DNA from: Gammaproteobacteria bacterium
GTDB taxonomy: Bacteria; Pseudomonadota; Gammaproteobacteria; Steroidobacterales; GCA-2729495
Length of the DNA: 51,267 nt
NCBI GenBank assembly: GCA_013001905.1
Contig: JABDLC010000011.1
Location: 1-51,267 of the forward strand
Reading direction: 5' to 3'
Position 1 is the first letter of the stretch. Every line of letters starts with the position of its first letter. A program made the position numbers and the translations under genes. A model generated the notes under the pieces. It ran no database searches. It was not told the origin of the DNA and saw only the letters and a list, made by a program, of their open reading frames with translations. Positions 25,352 through 33,320 of this stretch are shown here, piece by piece.

Positions 25352-26374
25352 CTATAAGTATTCGCGTACCAATATTTCTGCAATCTGCACGCTATTAAGT
25401 GCCGCGCCTTTGCGAACGTTGTCAGAAACCACCCACATATTGAGGCCCCGATCGTGGGAAATATCCTCCCGGATTCGCCCGACATAGACAGGGTCTGAGC
25501 CTGAAGCCTCGGTCACGGCGGTCGGATAGCCGCCCATCGTCCGCTCATCCAGCACAGTCACGCCGTCCGCAGCAGCCAGAAGCTCGCGCGCCCGCTCAGC
25601 GCTAATGGCCTCGCGGGTTTCAATGTGCACCGCCTCGCTGTGCCCCACAAACGCCGGGATGCGCACAGCGGTCGGATTGACCTGAATAGAGTCGTCGCCG
25701 AAGATTTTGCGGGTCTCCCACACCATCTTCATTTCTTCTTTTGTATAGCCGTTATCCTGAAACACATCGATATGCGGTATCGCATTGAAAGCAATCTGCT
25801 TTTCGTCATCCGCAAGCTCCAGGGGCCGGCCGTTCAGCAACGTCGCCGTCTGCGCTGCCAGCCGCTCAACGGCACTGCGTCCTGCCCCGGACACGGCCTG
25901 ATAGGTCGCCACATTGATGCGCTCGATGCCCACCGCATCATAGATAGGCTTCAGTGCGACGAGCATCTGAATCGTGGAACAGTTCGGGTTCGCAATAATA
26001 TTGCGCCGCCCGTAGTCCGCCAGCGCCGCTTTGTTGACCTCCGGCACGACCAGCGGAATATCGTCATCCATACGGAAGTGCGAGGTGTTATCAATGACCA
26101 CGCAGCCCGCCGCAGCGGCACGCGGCGCATGCTCCGCAGATACACTGCCGCCCGCTGAGAACAGCGCGATATCGGTGGTGCTGAAATCATGTGTGTCCAG
26201 CAGTTCGCAGGCATATTGCTTGTTACCGAACATGACGGTTTTGCCGACCGAGCGCTCACTCGCCAGCGGCTGCAGCTTGTCGATCGGAAATTTGCGCTCG
26301 GCCAGAATCTCCAGCATGGCCTCGCCCACCATGCCGGTCGCGCCAACCACCGCAACGTTATATGCGTCTTTCAT
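25352..26374 (-). CDS. asd: Aspartate-semialdehyde dehydrogenase
   Basis: Reduces beta-aspartyl phosphate to aspartate semialdehyde for lysine, diaminopimelate, threonine and methionine. 340 residues. NADP-binding VVGATGMVGEAMLEIL at the start, the active-site Cys in NPNCSTIQMLVAL (about 132), and a catalytic His in ICAFVGHSEAVH-like text (RIPAFVGHSEAVHIET). It follows aroC by 24 nt and precedes fimV by 81 nt, the standard gammaproteobacterial order. Confidence 0.96.
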   Translation of the reverse strand: MKDAYNVAVVGATGMVGEAMLEILAERKFPIDKLQPLASERSVGKTVMFGNKQYACELLDTHDFSTTDIALFSAGGSVSAEHAPRAAAAGCVVIDNTSHFRMDDDIPLVVPEVNKAALADYGRRNIIANPNCSTIQMLVALKPIYDAVGIERINVATYQAVSGAGRSAVERLAAQTATLLNGRPLELADDEKQIAFNAIPHIDVFQDNGYTKEEMKMVWETRKIFGDDSIQVNPTAVRIPAFVGHSEAVHIETREAISAERARELLAAADGVTVLDERTMGGYPTAVTEASGSDPVYVGRIREDISHDRGLNMWVVSDNVRKGAALNSVQIAEILVREYL

Positions 26375-26398
26375 CTATAATTCCGTTAGCTTTGTAGC

Positions 26399-27496
26399 TT
26401 AAATGCTTGATTTTATAACCGGTGTCTTACAATCAACATCGGCATTCTGACCGCGGTGCCGCAGGACATGGTCCAGCAACACGATGGCCGTCATGGCCTC
26501 CGCGATCGGTGTGGCACGGAGGCCTACACAGGGGTCATGGCGCCCCTTGGTGACTATTTCGGTCGCAGCGCCGCTTTGATCCACCGTCCGCCCGGGAATC
26601 CGGATACTCGACGTCGGTTTGAGCGCGATACTCGCTACCAGGTCCTGACCGGACGAAATACCGCCCAGCGTGCCGCCCGCTGAATTCTTGACGAAACCTT
26701 CAGGCGTAATTTCATCGCGGTGTTCAGCGCCGGTTTGCTCGACAACGGCGAAACCGTCACCGATTTCAACGGCTTTGACCGCGTTGATGCTCATCAGCGC
26801 ATGCGCAATATCGGCATCGAGGCGATCAAACACCGGCTCGCCGAGACCCACCGGCATACCGGTTGCCTGCACGGTCACCCGCGCGCCGCAGGAGTTGCCC
26901 TCTTTGCGCAGCGAATCCATGTAGGCCTCAAGCGCCGGCACCTTGTCGGGGTCCGGCGAGAAAAACGGATTGTTATTGACGGTACTCAGGTCTTTGACCT
27001 CCAGCACATGCGGCCCGACCTGCGCGACCCAGGCGCGAATCTCTATACTGAGCGACTCGCGCAGGTACTTGCGCGCAATTGAACCGGCGGCCACCCGCAT
27101 TGCGGTCTCACGGGCGGACGACCGGCCGCCGCCCCGGTAGTCCCGGAAGCCGTACTTGTGATCGTAGGTGTAGTCCGCATGACCCGGGCGAAATTTATCC
27201 CGGATATCACTGTAATCCTTAGTCTTTTGATTCACGTTTTCGATCAGCAGGCCGATCGGCGCACCGGTCGTGCGGCCCTCGAAAACACCCGAGAGTATTT
27301 TGACCTCGTCCGGCTCGCGCCGCGGGCTGTGATGCCGTGATGTGCCGGGGCGGCGCCGGTCGAGATCCGGCTGCAGGTCCGCCTCGCTGAGTTCCATGCC
27401 CGGCGGACACCCGTCGACGATGCAGCCGATCGCCTCCCCGTGGCTCTCGCCAAAGGATGTCACGGTGAACAATTTGCCTATGCTATTGCCCGACAT
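26399..27496 (-). CDS. aroC: Chorismate synthase
   Basis: Last step of the shikimate pathway, forming chorismate from EPSP with reduced FMN. 365 residues. Signatures: [21 protein letters not shown] (about 9-29), [24 protein letters not shown], and [18 protein letters not shown] near the end. It lies 44 nt after prmB in the same direction, with short tandem repeats in that gap. Confidence 0.97.
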   Translation of the reverse strand: MSGNSIGKLFTVTSFGESHGEAIGCIVDGCPPGMELSEADLQPDLDRRRPGTSRHHSPRREPDEVKILSGVFEGRTTGAPIGLLIENVNQKTKDYSDIRDKFRPGHADYTYDHKYGFRDYRGGGRSSARETAMRVAAGSIARKYLRESLSIEIRAWVAQVGPHVLEVKDLSTVNNNPFFSPDPDKVPALEAYMDSLRKEGNSCGARVTVQATGMPVGLGEPVFDRLDADIAHALMSINAVKAVEIGDGFAVVEQTGAEHRDEITPEGFVKNSAGGTLGGISSGQDLVASIALKPTSSIRIPGRTVDQSGAATEIVTKGRHDPCVGLRATPIAEAMTAIVLLDHVLRHRGQNADVDCKTPVIKSSI

Positions 27497-27511
27497 GCCT
27501 GCACACTAAAT

Positions 27512-27550
27512 CTACGAAATTCCAACCTACGAAATTCGATCTACAAATCC
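27512..27550 (-). repeat. Three short tandem repeats over the prmB stop and prmB-aroC gap
   Basis: CTACGAAATTC occurs at 27512-27522 and 27527-27537, with a shortened version CTACAAATCC at 27541-27550. The period is about 14-15 bases. The last copy contains the prmB stop (TAG on the minus strand), so the other two look like duplications of that gene end, each repeating a TAG. Confidence 0.6.
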
Positions 27551-28422
27551 GCCCGGAAAATCAGTGCGACACCCTCGCCGCCACTGCCGAACTCGACCCA
27601 GGTAAAGGGCAGGTGCGGAAACGCCTGTTCCAGCTGCTGCCACTGCGCACCCACTTCGAGCGCGAGCACACCCTGATCACTCAATAATAGCGGCGCATCT
27701 TGCAGTATTCGCCGCGCCGAATCCAGACCGTCTGCCCCACTGTACAGGCCCAGCGCCGGCTCGTGACGGTACTCGGCCGGTATCGCGGCTTCCTCAGCAA
27801 CCGGCACGTAGGGCGGATTGCTCACAATCAGGTCGAAAGACCCGTCAACGCCGTCCGTGTGATCCGTTTCCACCAGCCGCAGCCGGCCAGTGACACCGTG
27901 GTCTGCAGCGTTGGCTGCCGCAACGGCCAGAGCATCGGCCGAGATGTCCGTGGCGACGACCTCCGCGTCAGGAAATGCATGGGCGCAGGCAATGGCGATA
28001 CAGCCGCTGCCGGTGCCAATTTCGAGAATACGCCGGACGTTGCCGGGCTCCACCCAGGGGCTGAACTGAGGGACGATAAGTTCCGCCAGCGGCGACCGCG
28101 GCACCAGCACCCGCTGGTCCACACGGAACCTTAATCCTGCAAACCAGGCTTCACCGGTCAGATACGCGAGCGGCGTGCGCGTTTTGATACGCGTGTCGGT
28201 CAACTGGCGGATTTCCGCGCGCTCCGCGTCGCTGACAGCTCTCTGATAGGCAGATGCGTCGCCATCGTGCTCCAGATCGCAGACGAAATAGACCAGCGCG
28301 GCTGCCTCGTCTCGTGGATTGTCGGTGCCATGCCCGAAAAACAGACCGGCCGCCTGCAACTCGGTCTCAACAGCGTCGATCTGCGCGCCGACTGTCGCTG
28401 CGTTGGCAATGGCTTCATTCAT
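27541..28422 (-). CDS. prmB: Ribosomal protein uL3 N5-glutamine methyltransferase
   Basis: SAM-dependent methyltransferase of the HemK/PrmC group. 293 residues. The catalytic NPPY motif is in FDLIVSNPPYVPVAEE, the SAM-binding loop in RILEIGTGSGCIAIACAH, and the PrmB-type N-terminal domain ends in VLVPRSPLAELI. SPLAEL rather than the RPETE of PrmC, together with the position upstream of aroC, supports PrmB. Divergent from psd with only 35 bases between start codons, so promoters of one or both must overlap coding sequence. Confidence 0.93.
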   Translation of the reverse strand: MNEAIANAATVGAQIDAVETELQAAGLFFGHGTDNPRDEAAALVYFVCDLEHDGDASAYQRAVSDAERAEIRQLTDTRIKTRTPLAYLTGEAWFAGLRFRVDQRVLVPRSPLAELIVPQFSPWVEPGNVRRILEIGTGSGCIAIACAHAFPDAEVVATDISADALAVAAANAADHGVTGRLRLVETDHTDGVDGSFDLIVSNPPYVPVAEEAAIPAEYRHEPALGLYSGADGLDSARRILQDAPLLLSDQGVLALEVGAQWQQLEQAFPHLPFTWVEFGSGGEGVALIFRADL

Positions 28423-28445
28423 GTCTTATTCATGGCGATGCACGC

Positions 28446-28451
28446 TACAAT
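28446..28451 (+). promoter_or_regulatory. Possible -10 element placing the psd mRNA start at its ATG
   Basis: TACAAT ends 6 nt before the psd ATG. A -10 here would start transcription at about 28458, the A of the ATG. There is no ribosome-binding site before this start. The -35 region at 17 nt (GTCTTA) is poor. Confidence 0.35.
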
Positions 28452-28457
28452 TTCCGC

Positions 28458-29324
28458 ATGGAACCCTCTTGGCCGGACAAATTTCTGGTTGCATTGACAC
28501 GGCTGTTACCGGCCCGGCTGATGGGCAGCTTCGTCTATCTCCTGAGCCGCAGCCGCCGGCCCTGGCTGAAAAACGCTCTGATACGCGGCTTTCTGCGCCT
28601 CTACGACGTTGATACCGAAGAAGCAGCGCGGGAGATACCGGAAGGCTACGCCACCTTTAACGAGTTTTTCACCCGTGAGTTACGGCCCGATGCCCGTCCG
28701 GTGCACAGCAATCCCGATCAGCTTCTCTCGCCGGCCGACGGCACCATTGCACAAACCGGTCATGCGCATAACGGCCATCTGTTGCAGGCTAAAGGCATAG
28801 AGTTTAGCGCCACCGGACTGCTCGCGAACAGTTTACTGGCCAGCAAGCTGGTCAAAGCGCCCTTCGCAACCGTGTATCTCGCCCCTTACAACTACCATCG
28901 TGTGCATATGCCGGTCGCAGGCCGCCTGCGGCAGACCATATTTGTGCCCGGCAAACTCTACAGCGTTAATGCCCGCACGACCGCAACGATCCCTGAGTTG
29001 TATGCGCTCAATGAACGTCTGGTTTGCGAGTTTGAAACTGACCGCGGTCCGTTTGCGCTCGTACTCGTCGGCGCCATGAATGTCGCAAGTATCAGCACGG
29101 CCTGGGGTGGTGAGATTTTTCCACCCGCTGACAAAAAGGTCATCCACAGTGACTACACAGAACAAACGATTGAACTGGCACAGGGCGAGTACATGGGCCA
29201 CTTTAATATGGGCTCGACGGTGGTGATGCTCGGGCCTGCCGGAAACTGCGCGTGGCATGAGTCCCTGCAACCGGGGCAGCCGGTGCAAGTCGGCACGCCG
29301 ATCGGCGAGCTTGTGCCGGCCTGA
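28458..29324 (+). CDS. psd: Phosphatidylserine decarboxylase proenzyme
   Basis: Membrane-associated, pyruvoyl-dependent enzyme making phosphatidylethanolamine. 288 residues (E. coli 322). Signatures: YATFNEFFTRELRPDARPV, LSPADGTIAQTG, YLAPYNYHRVHMPV, and self-cleavage site GST in HFNMGSTVVML (usually LGST, here MGST; the Ser is kept). The only sensible ATG is at 28458; upstream codons in frame offer no start and lie in prmB on the other strand. epmA follows 10 nt later. Confidence 0.95.
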   Translation: MEPSWPDKFLVALTRLLPARLMGSFVYLLSRSRRPWLKNALIRGFLRLYDVDTEEAAREIPEGYATFNEFFTRELRPDARPVHSNPDQLLSPADGTIAQTGHAHNGHLLQAKGIEFSATGLLANSLLASKLVKAPFATVYLAPYNYHRVHMPVAGRLRQTIFVPGKLYSVNARTTATIPELYALNERLVCEFETDRGPFALVLVGAMNVASISTAWGGEIFPPADKKVIHSDYTEQTIELAQGEYMGHFNMGSTVVMLGPAGNCAWHESLQPGQPVQVGTPIGELVPA

Positions 29325-29334
29325 CGGTCTTACC

Positions 29335-30300
29335 GTGCGCACCTGGCAGCCCAGCGGCACCCTCACCGCACTCAGGCAACGCGCGGCCGTACTTGCTGCC
29401 GCACGCGACTTTTTCAGTGAGCGTGGCGTGCTCGAAGTCGAGACACCGGTGCTCGGTCACTACGCAACGACAGATACATTCATCGCCTCGATGCGCGAGC
29501 GACAAACCGGCTTCTGGTTGCGCACCTCGCCTGAGCATCACATGAAAAGGCTGCTGGCCGACGGTGCGCCGGACATTTATCAGGTCGGCAAGGTATTCCG
29601 CTCCGGTGAGCGGGGCGCTCACCATGAACCTGAATTCACGATGGCCGAATGGTACCGACACGACTTCGAGCTCGATCAGATGATCGAAGAAACCTGTCAA
29701 TTTATTAGCGCGCTGGCGGAGAGCATCGGCGCGCATACGGGCGCGGTCGACATGCACGACTTCAGCGAATTGTGCCGCCGGACCAGCGGCTGTGACCCGC
29801 AATCCGCGACTGAAACTGACTGGCTTGCGGCCGCAGCAACCCACACGGACTTCGATGCAACACTCGCAGCGCAGTTGCGTGACGATCCAGCCGCCTGCGT
29901 TGACTATGTAGTTAGTCACATCGTGTACCCGTCACTGCCCGCGTCAGGGCTGCAGGTAGTGCGTGACTATCCCGCCGACCAGGCCATGCTTGCGCGTATA
30001 CACCCACAGAGACCGGGCATTGCGGAACGTTTCGAAGTTTTTCACCAGGGAGTCGAACTCGCCAACGGCTTCCGTGAATTGCAGGACCCGGATGAACAGC
30101 AACAGCGTTTTGTCGGCGACAACCGCCGACGCGCCGAGGCAGGCCTGCCACCTATGGCGATTGACGAGTACTTACTGGACGCGCTGCGCAGCGGTTTACC
30201 GGATTGCTCCGGCGTTGCAGTGGGAATCGACCGGGTTCTGATGACGGCCGGCAACTACAGCGCGATCGATCAGACGCTGAGCTTTCCCGCCGGCAATTGA
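29335..30300 (+). CDS. epmA: Elongation factor P--(R)-beta-lysine ligase
   Basis: Class II lysyl-tRNA-synthetase-like enzyme that attaches beta-lysine to EF-P. About 321 residues (E. coli 325). The start VRTWQPSGTL matches E. coli EpmA SWQPSASI. Catalytic motifs: VLEVETPVLG, LRTSPEHHMKRLLADG, YQVGKVFRSGERGAHHEPEFTMAEWYR, and the end GVAVGIDRVLM. No anticodon-binding domain, as expected. GTG 29335 is chosen by alignment with the family; there is no strong ribosome site, so coupling with psd is likely. Its substrate gene efp is next door, convergent, 12 bases away. Confidence 0.94.
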   Translation: MRTWQPSGTLTALRQRAAVLAAARDFFSERGVLEVETPVLGHYATTDTFIASMRERQTGFWLRTSPEHHMKRLLADGAPDIYQVGKVFRSGERGAHHEPEFTMAEWYRHDFELDQMIEETCQFISALAESIGAHTGAVDMHDFSELCRRTSGCDPQSATETDWLAAAATHTDFDATLAAQLRDDPAACVDYVVSHIVYPSLPASGLQVVRDYPADQAMLARIHPQRPGIAERFEVFHQGVELANGFRELQDPDEQQQRFVGDNRRRAEAGLPPMAIDEYLLDALRSGLPDCSGVAVGIDRVLMTAGNYSAIDQTLSFPAGN

Positions 30301-30312
30301 ATTCGCGCTGCG

Positions 30313-30879
30313 TTACTTGACGCGAGAAATGTATTCGCCGGTACGTGTATTTACGCGGATGACCTCACCTTCTTCGATGAACAACGGCACCCGAACGGTC
30401 GCGCCGGTTGCCAATTTCGCCGGCTTTACACCCCCCTGCGCAGTGTCACCTTTCAACCCCGGATCTGTCTCAACGATCTCGAGCTCAACGTGATTAGGTG
30501 GCTCAACCAGCAGCGGTGAGTTATTCCACAACGTAACGTTGCAGACATCTTCTTCTTTCAGCCATTGCCTGGCGTCCGCAACAGCCGCCTCGTCAGCTGC
30601 GTACTGCTCGTAACTCGACGGGTCCATAAAATGCCACTGATCACCGTCGTTGTAGAGGTACTGCATTTCATAGTCGACGACATCTGCAGCCTCCACCGAC
30701 TCTCCTGACTTGTAGGTCCGGTCAACAACGCGACCGGTTTTCAGATTACGAATCTTCACCCGGTTAAACGCCTGACCTTTTCCCGGTTTAACAAATTCAT
30801 TCTCGACGATCACGCAGGGATCGCCGTCGATCAGCAATTTGAGGCCGGAACGAAATTCACTCGTGCTATAGGAAGCCAT
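30313..30879 (-). CDS. efp: Translation elongation factor P
   Basis: Relieves ribosome stalling at polyproline. 188 residues. Lys34, the residue modified with beta-lysine, lies in [18 protein letters not shown], so this is the EpmA-modified type of EF-P. ATG 30879 begins [15 protein letters not shown], the conserved start; the frame continues to 30960 without support. The target Lys and the modifying ligase are encoded side by side. EpmB, which makes beta-lysine, is not in this window. Confidence 0.97.
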   Translation of the reverse strand: MASYSTSEFRSGLKLLIDGDPCVIVENEFVKPGKGQAFNRVKIRNLKTGRVVDRTYKSGESVEAADVVDYEMQYLYNDGDQWHFMDPSSYEQYAADEAAVADARQWLKEEDVCNVTLWNNSPLLVEPPNHVELEIVETDPGLKGDTAQGGVKPAKLATGATVRVPLFIEEGEVIRVNTRTGEYISRVK

Positions 30880-31036
30880 TGGCAACTCTCGGGATTGTGG
30901 TTTTTTACGAGGCACTGCCGATGGCCGGACCGGCTGCGGCAGCGGGCGAATATCATACATTACATAACCGGCACTGGTTCACGTTTTAAGACATAAGTCA
31001 CACTCACTCCTAAAGCGCCTCGCTACAGTAGCTGTG

Positions 31037-31055
31037 TTGCCGGTGGGGCCGGCAA
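31037..31055. other. Hairpin in the leader of the FimX-like gene
   Basis: TTGCCGG and CCGGCAA pair over a TGGGG loop, 7 bp, ending 29 nt before the TTG start. No T-run follows. It may influence translation of the TTG-initiated gene. Confidence 0.4.
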
Positions 31056-31084
31056 TCCTTCGAAACTCAATGTAGGAATGGGCG

Positions 31085-33178
31085 TTGAAAAATTCTGCCG
31101 GAGTCGCGGTCGTTGTGGTGAGCCCACAGGAAGATGACTGTTCAGCTATCAATAAAGCATTACGTGACGCCGGACATGTGGCGCGTTGTACACACCTCAA
31201 TGACGCCGGGGATTTGACTGCAACTGTTGCGAGCCTGTATCCAGACCTCATTGTTCTCTTTGCTGACGATCAGGAAGTAATTGATCGCAGCATACGCGCC
31301 TGCAAGGTCGGTGACGTCGAACTACCACTGCTGCTGGCCGGCGGAACTGTTTCCGAGGACTCGATTGCGGCCACGATGCTGGCCGGGGCGCGCGATCATA
31401 TATCTCTCGACAATATTTCACGACTGCAAAGCGTTGCGGGGCGCGAACTGCGCAACAGCCAGCTAGAAAAATCCCTCGAGCAGGTCATGAACTCTGCCCG
31501 GCAGTTTAAGAACGAACTGCATACGCTGAAACAGGTTTCAGTTGAGGCGATAGCCGATGTTCAGGAAGGAATTATCGTCAATACCAACCCTGCGTGGCTT
31601 GAGCTGTTTGGCTTCCCCGAAGATTCCGACCTGATGGGCACACCTGTCATGGATCTGTGCAACAAGACAGATCAACCCGCATTAAAGGGAGGCATCGTCG
31701 CTTGTCAGCGGGGCAAATGGCAGGACGACGTGCTTGAAATCAGCGGCGTCAGTCACGACGGCGAGGAATTTCAGGTGCAGTTCTGTCTGGAGAACGCAGA
31801 ACATGACGGCTGCCCTGCTGTTCGTATGATCGTCAAACCCGACACCAGCGAAAACAAAACGCCGGTTTCTCTGCTCGAGAAGAGCCTGCAGCGCGATCAC
31901 GTGACCGGCTTCTTCAACCGACAGCACTTTGCTGACGTGGCCGCCGACCGTATCACCGAAATACCCGATGGCGGCTCGCGCTCAATCGCCTACATACGCA
32001 TTGACCATTTTTCCAGAGCCGCCAAAGACATCGGCATTATCGGCACCGATTCGATCATTGCACAGTTCGCTCAGTTGCTGCGCAGCTTCACACAGCCTAC
32101 TGACATCTACGGTCGCTTCGGCGGCACAATGTTTGCGGTCATGCTTGAGCGCGGCACCATGGAAGATGCCGAGGCATGGGCTGGTAATTTTCTGACGGCC
32201 GTCAGCGAGGCCGTATTCGAGCATGACAAACGCTCGACGGTTCTGACCTGCAGCATCGGCCTCTGCGAACTGGATTCGGCCGAAATGACTTTCGAAAGCG
32301 CTTTGGGCGATGCCGAACGCGCCGGCGAATCCGCACGTCAACACGGCGGTGACCGTGTAGCCCTCAGTGAGGCCAGCGGCGCTGCAAAACAGGTGCGTCA
32401 GGACGATAGCGTGTGGGTGCCGCGTATTCGCGACGCGCTCATGGACAACCGCTTCCGTCTGGAGCACCAGCCGGTTGCGGGTCTGAACCATGAGATTAAC
32501 GATGCGTACGACATTTTAGTACGGATGCTGGATGAGGAAGGCAATACCGTGCTGCCGAGTGAATTCATGCCGGTCGCGGAACGTACCGGCATGACAAAAA
32601 ATATTGATCGCTGGGTCATCGGCGCATCACTGTCGTTCTGCCTGACTAATCGCGCAGAATTACTTTTCGTTCGTCTTTCGCGCGATTCGCTGCTGGATGA
32701 GACCCTGACACCCTGGTTAATGTCTCAATTGGAACGCTCGCAGGTCACACCCAACCGAATCTGTTTCGAAGTTGAAGAGCGGGTTGCGTCAGAGCATCTT
32801 GCCCAAACCATTGCACTTGCAGGTGCACTTCGCGATACCGGCTTCCGTTTTGCGATTGAGCATTTCGGTAAATCGCCCGATGCCAAGCAATTGCTGAGTC
32901 GAATCCCGCTCGATCTCATTAAGATTGATGGCAGCCTGATGCAGGGCCTGCATAAGGACGCCGGGTCGCAGGAGCGCGTCAAGGATTTAGCGTGCGCGGC
33001 AGACGAAGCCGGCGTGAGAACCGTTGCCGAGCGCGTGCAGGACGCCAATACCATGGCCGTGCTTTGGCAGCTGGGCGTCTCCTATATTCAGGGCAACTAC
33101 ATACAAAAGCGCGACATCGTTCTCGAGGATACCAGCCAGTCCTCTGTGACGACTCGCGCGCTGCAGATGCAAAGCTAA
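31085..33178 (+). CDS. FimX-like signalling protein with degenerate REC, PAS, GGDEF and EAL domains
   Basis: 697 residues. Receiver-like 1-125 lacks the phospho-acceptor (VLFADD where LLD is usual). PAS about 150-250. GGDEF-like 265-430 has GGTMF (346-350) in place of GGDEF. EAL-like 440-690 has DILVR (476-480) for EALLR and EHFGKS in place of DDFGTG, so metal-binding catalytic acids are lost. The Arg after the EAL position and LIKIDGSL remain. This pattern of two dead domains is that of P. aeruginosa FimX (691 residues), which binds c-di-GMP and controls type IV pili at the pole. Start TTG 31085 follows AGGAATGGG. A fimV-like gene follows. Confidence 0.82.
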   Translation: MKNSAGVAVVVVSPQEDDCSAINKALRDAGHVARCTHLNDAGDLTATVASLYPDLIVLFADDQEVIDRSIRACKVGDVELPLLLAGGTVSEDSIAATMLAGARDHISLDNISRLQSVAGRELRNSQLEKSLEQVMNSARQFKNELHTLKQVSVEAIADVQEGIIVNTNPAWLELFGFPEDSDLMGTPVMDLCNKTDQPALKGGIVACQRGKWQDDVLEISGVSHDGEEFQVQFCLENAEHDGCPAVRMIVKPDTSENKTPVSLLEKSLQRDHVTGFFNRQHFADVAADRITEIPDGGSRSIAYIRIDHFSRAAKDIGIIGTDSIIAQFAQLLRSFTQPTDIYGRFGGTMFAVMLERGTMEDAEAWAGNFLTAVSEAVFEHDKRSTVLTCSIGLCELDSAEMTFESALGDAERAGESARQHGGDRVALSEASGAAKQVRQDDSVWVPRIRDALMDNRFRLEHQPVAGLNHEINDAYDILVRMLDEEGNTVLPSEFMPVAERTGMTKNIDRWVIGASLSFCLTNRAELLFVRLSRDSLLDETLTPWLMSQLERSQVTPNRICFEVEERVASEHLAQTIALAGALRDTGFRFAIEHFGKSPDAKQLLSRIPLDLIKIDGSLMQGLHKDAGSQERVKDLACAADEAGVRTVAERVQDANTMAVLWQLGVSYIQGNYIQKRDIVLEDTSQSSVTTRALQMQS

Positions 33179-33179
33179 T

Positions 33180-33195
33180 TGTGAACAGCGTCACA
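33180..33195. promoter_or_regulatory. CRP/Vfr-type binding site
   Basis: TGTGA-ACAGCG-TCACA is a perfect match to the TGTGA-N6-TCACA half-sites, flanked by AAT and TTC. It starts 2 bases after the stop of the FimX-like gene and 126 bases before the fimV-like start, so it would act on the latter. In Pseudomonas the CRP homologue Vfr controls pilus genes. Confidence 0.7.
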
Positions 33196-33320
33196 TTCAT
33201 ACGGCAATCCGCAGCGATCTGCGCCAAAACGAGAACCAGTCCGCACCCCGGATTGGCACGAAGTGGTGTTATGTCGCAATAGAAGGTATTGCCCGCAACG
33301 GAATCAGAGAACGGAATCCC

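Noticed and set aside
33253-33275. A sigma54-like promoter (TTGGCACG then GGTGT) before the FimV-like gene
   Set aside because: The -24 half is good but the -12 position reads TG instead of GC at the required spacing.
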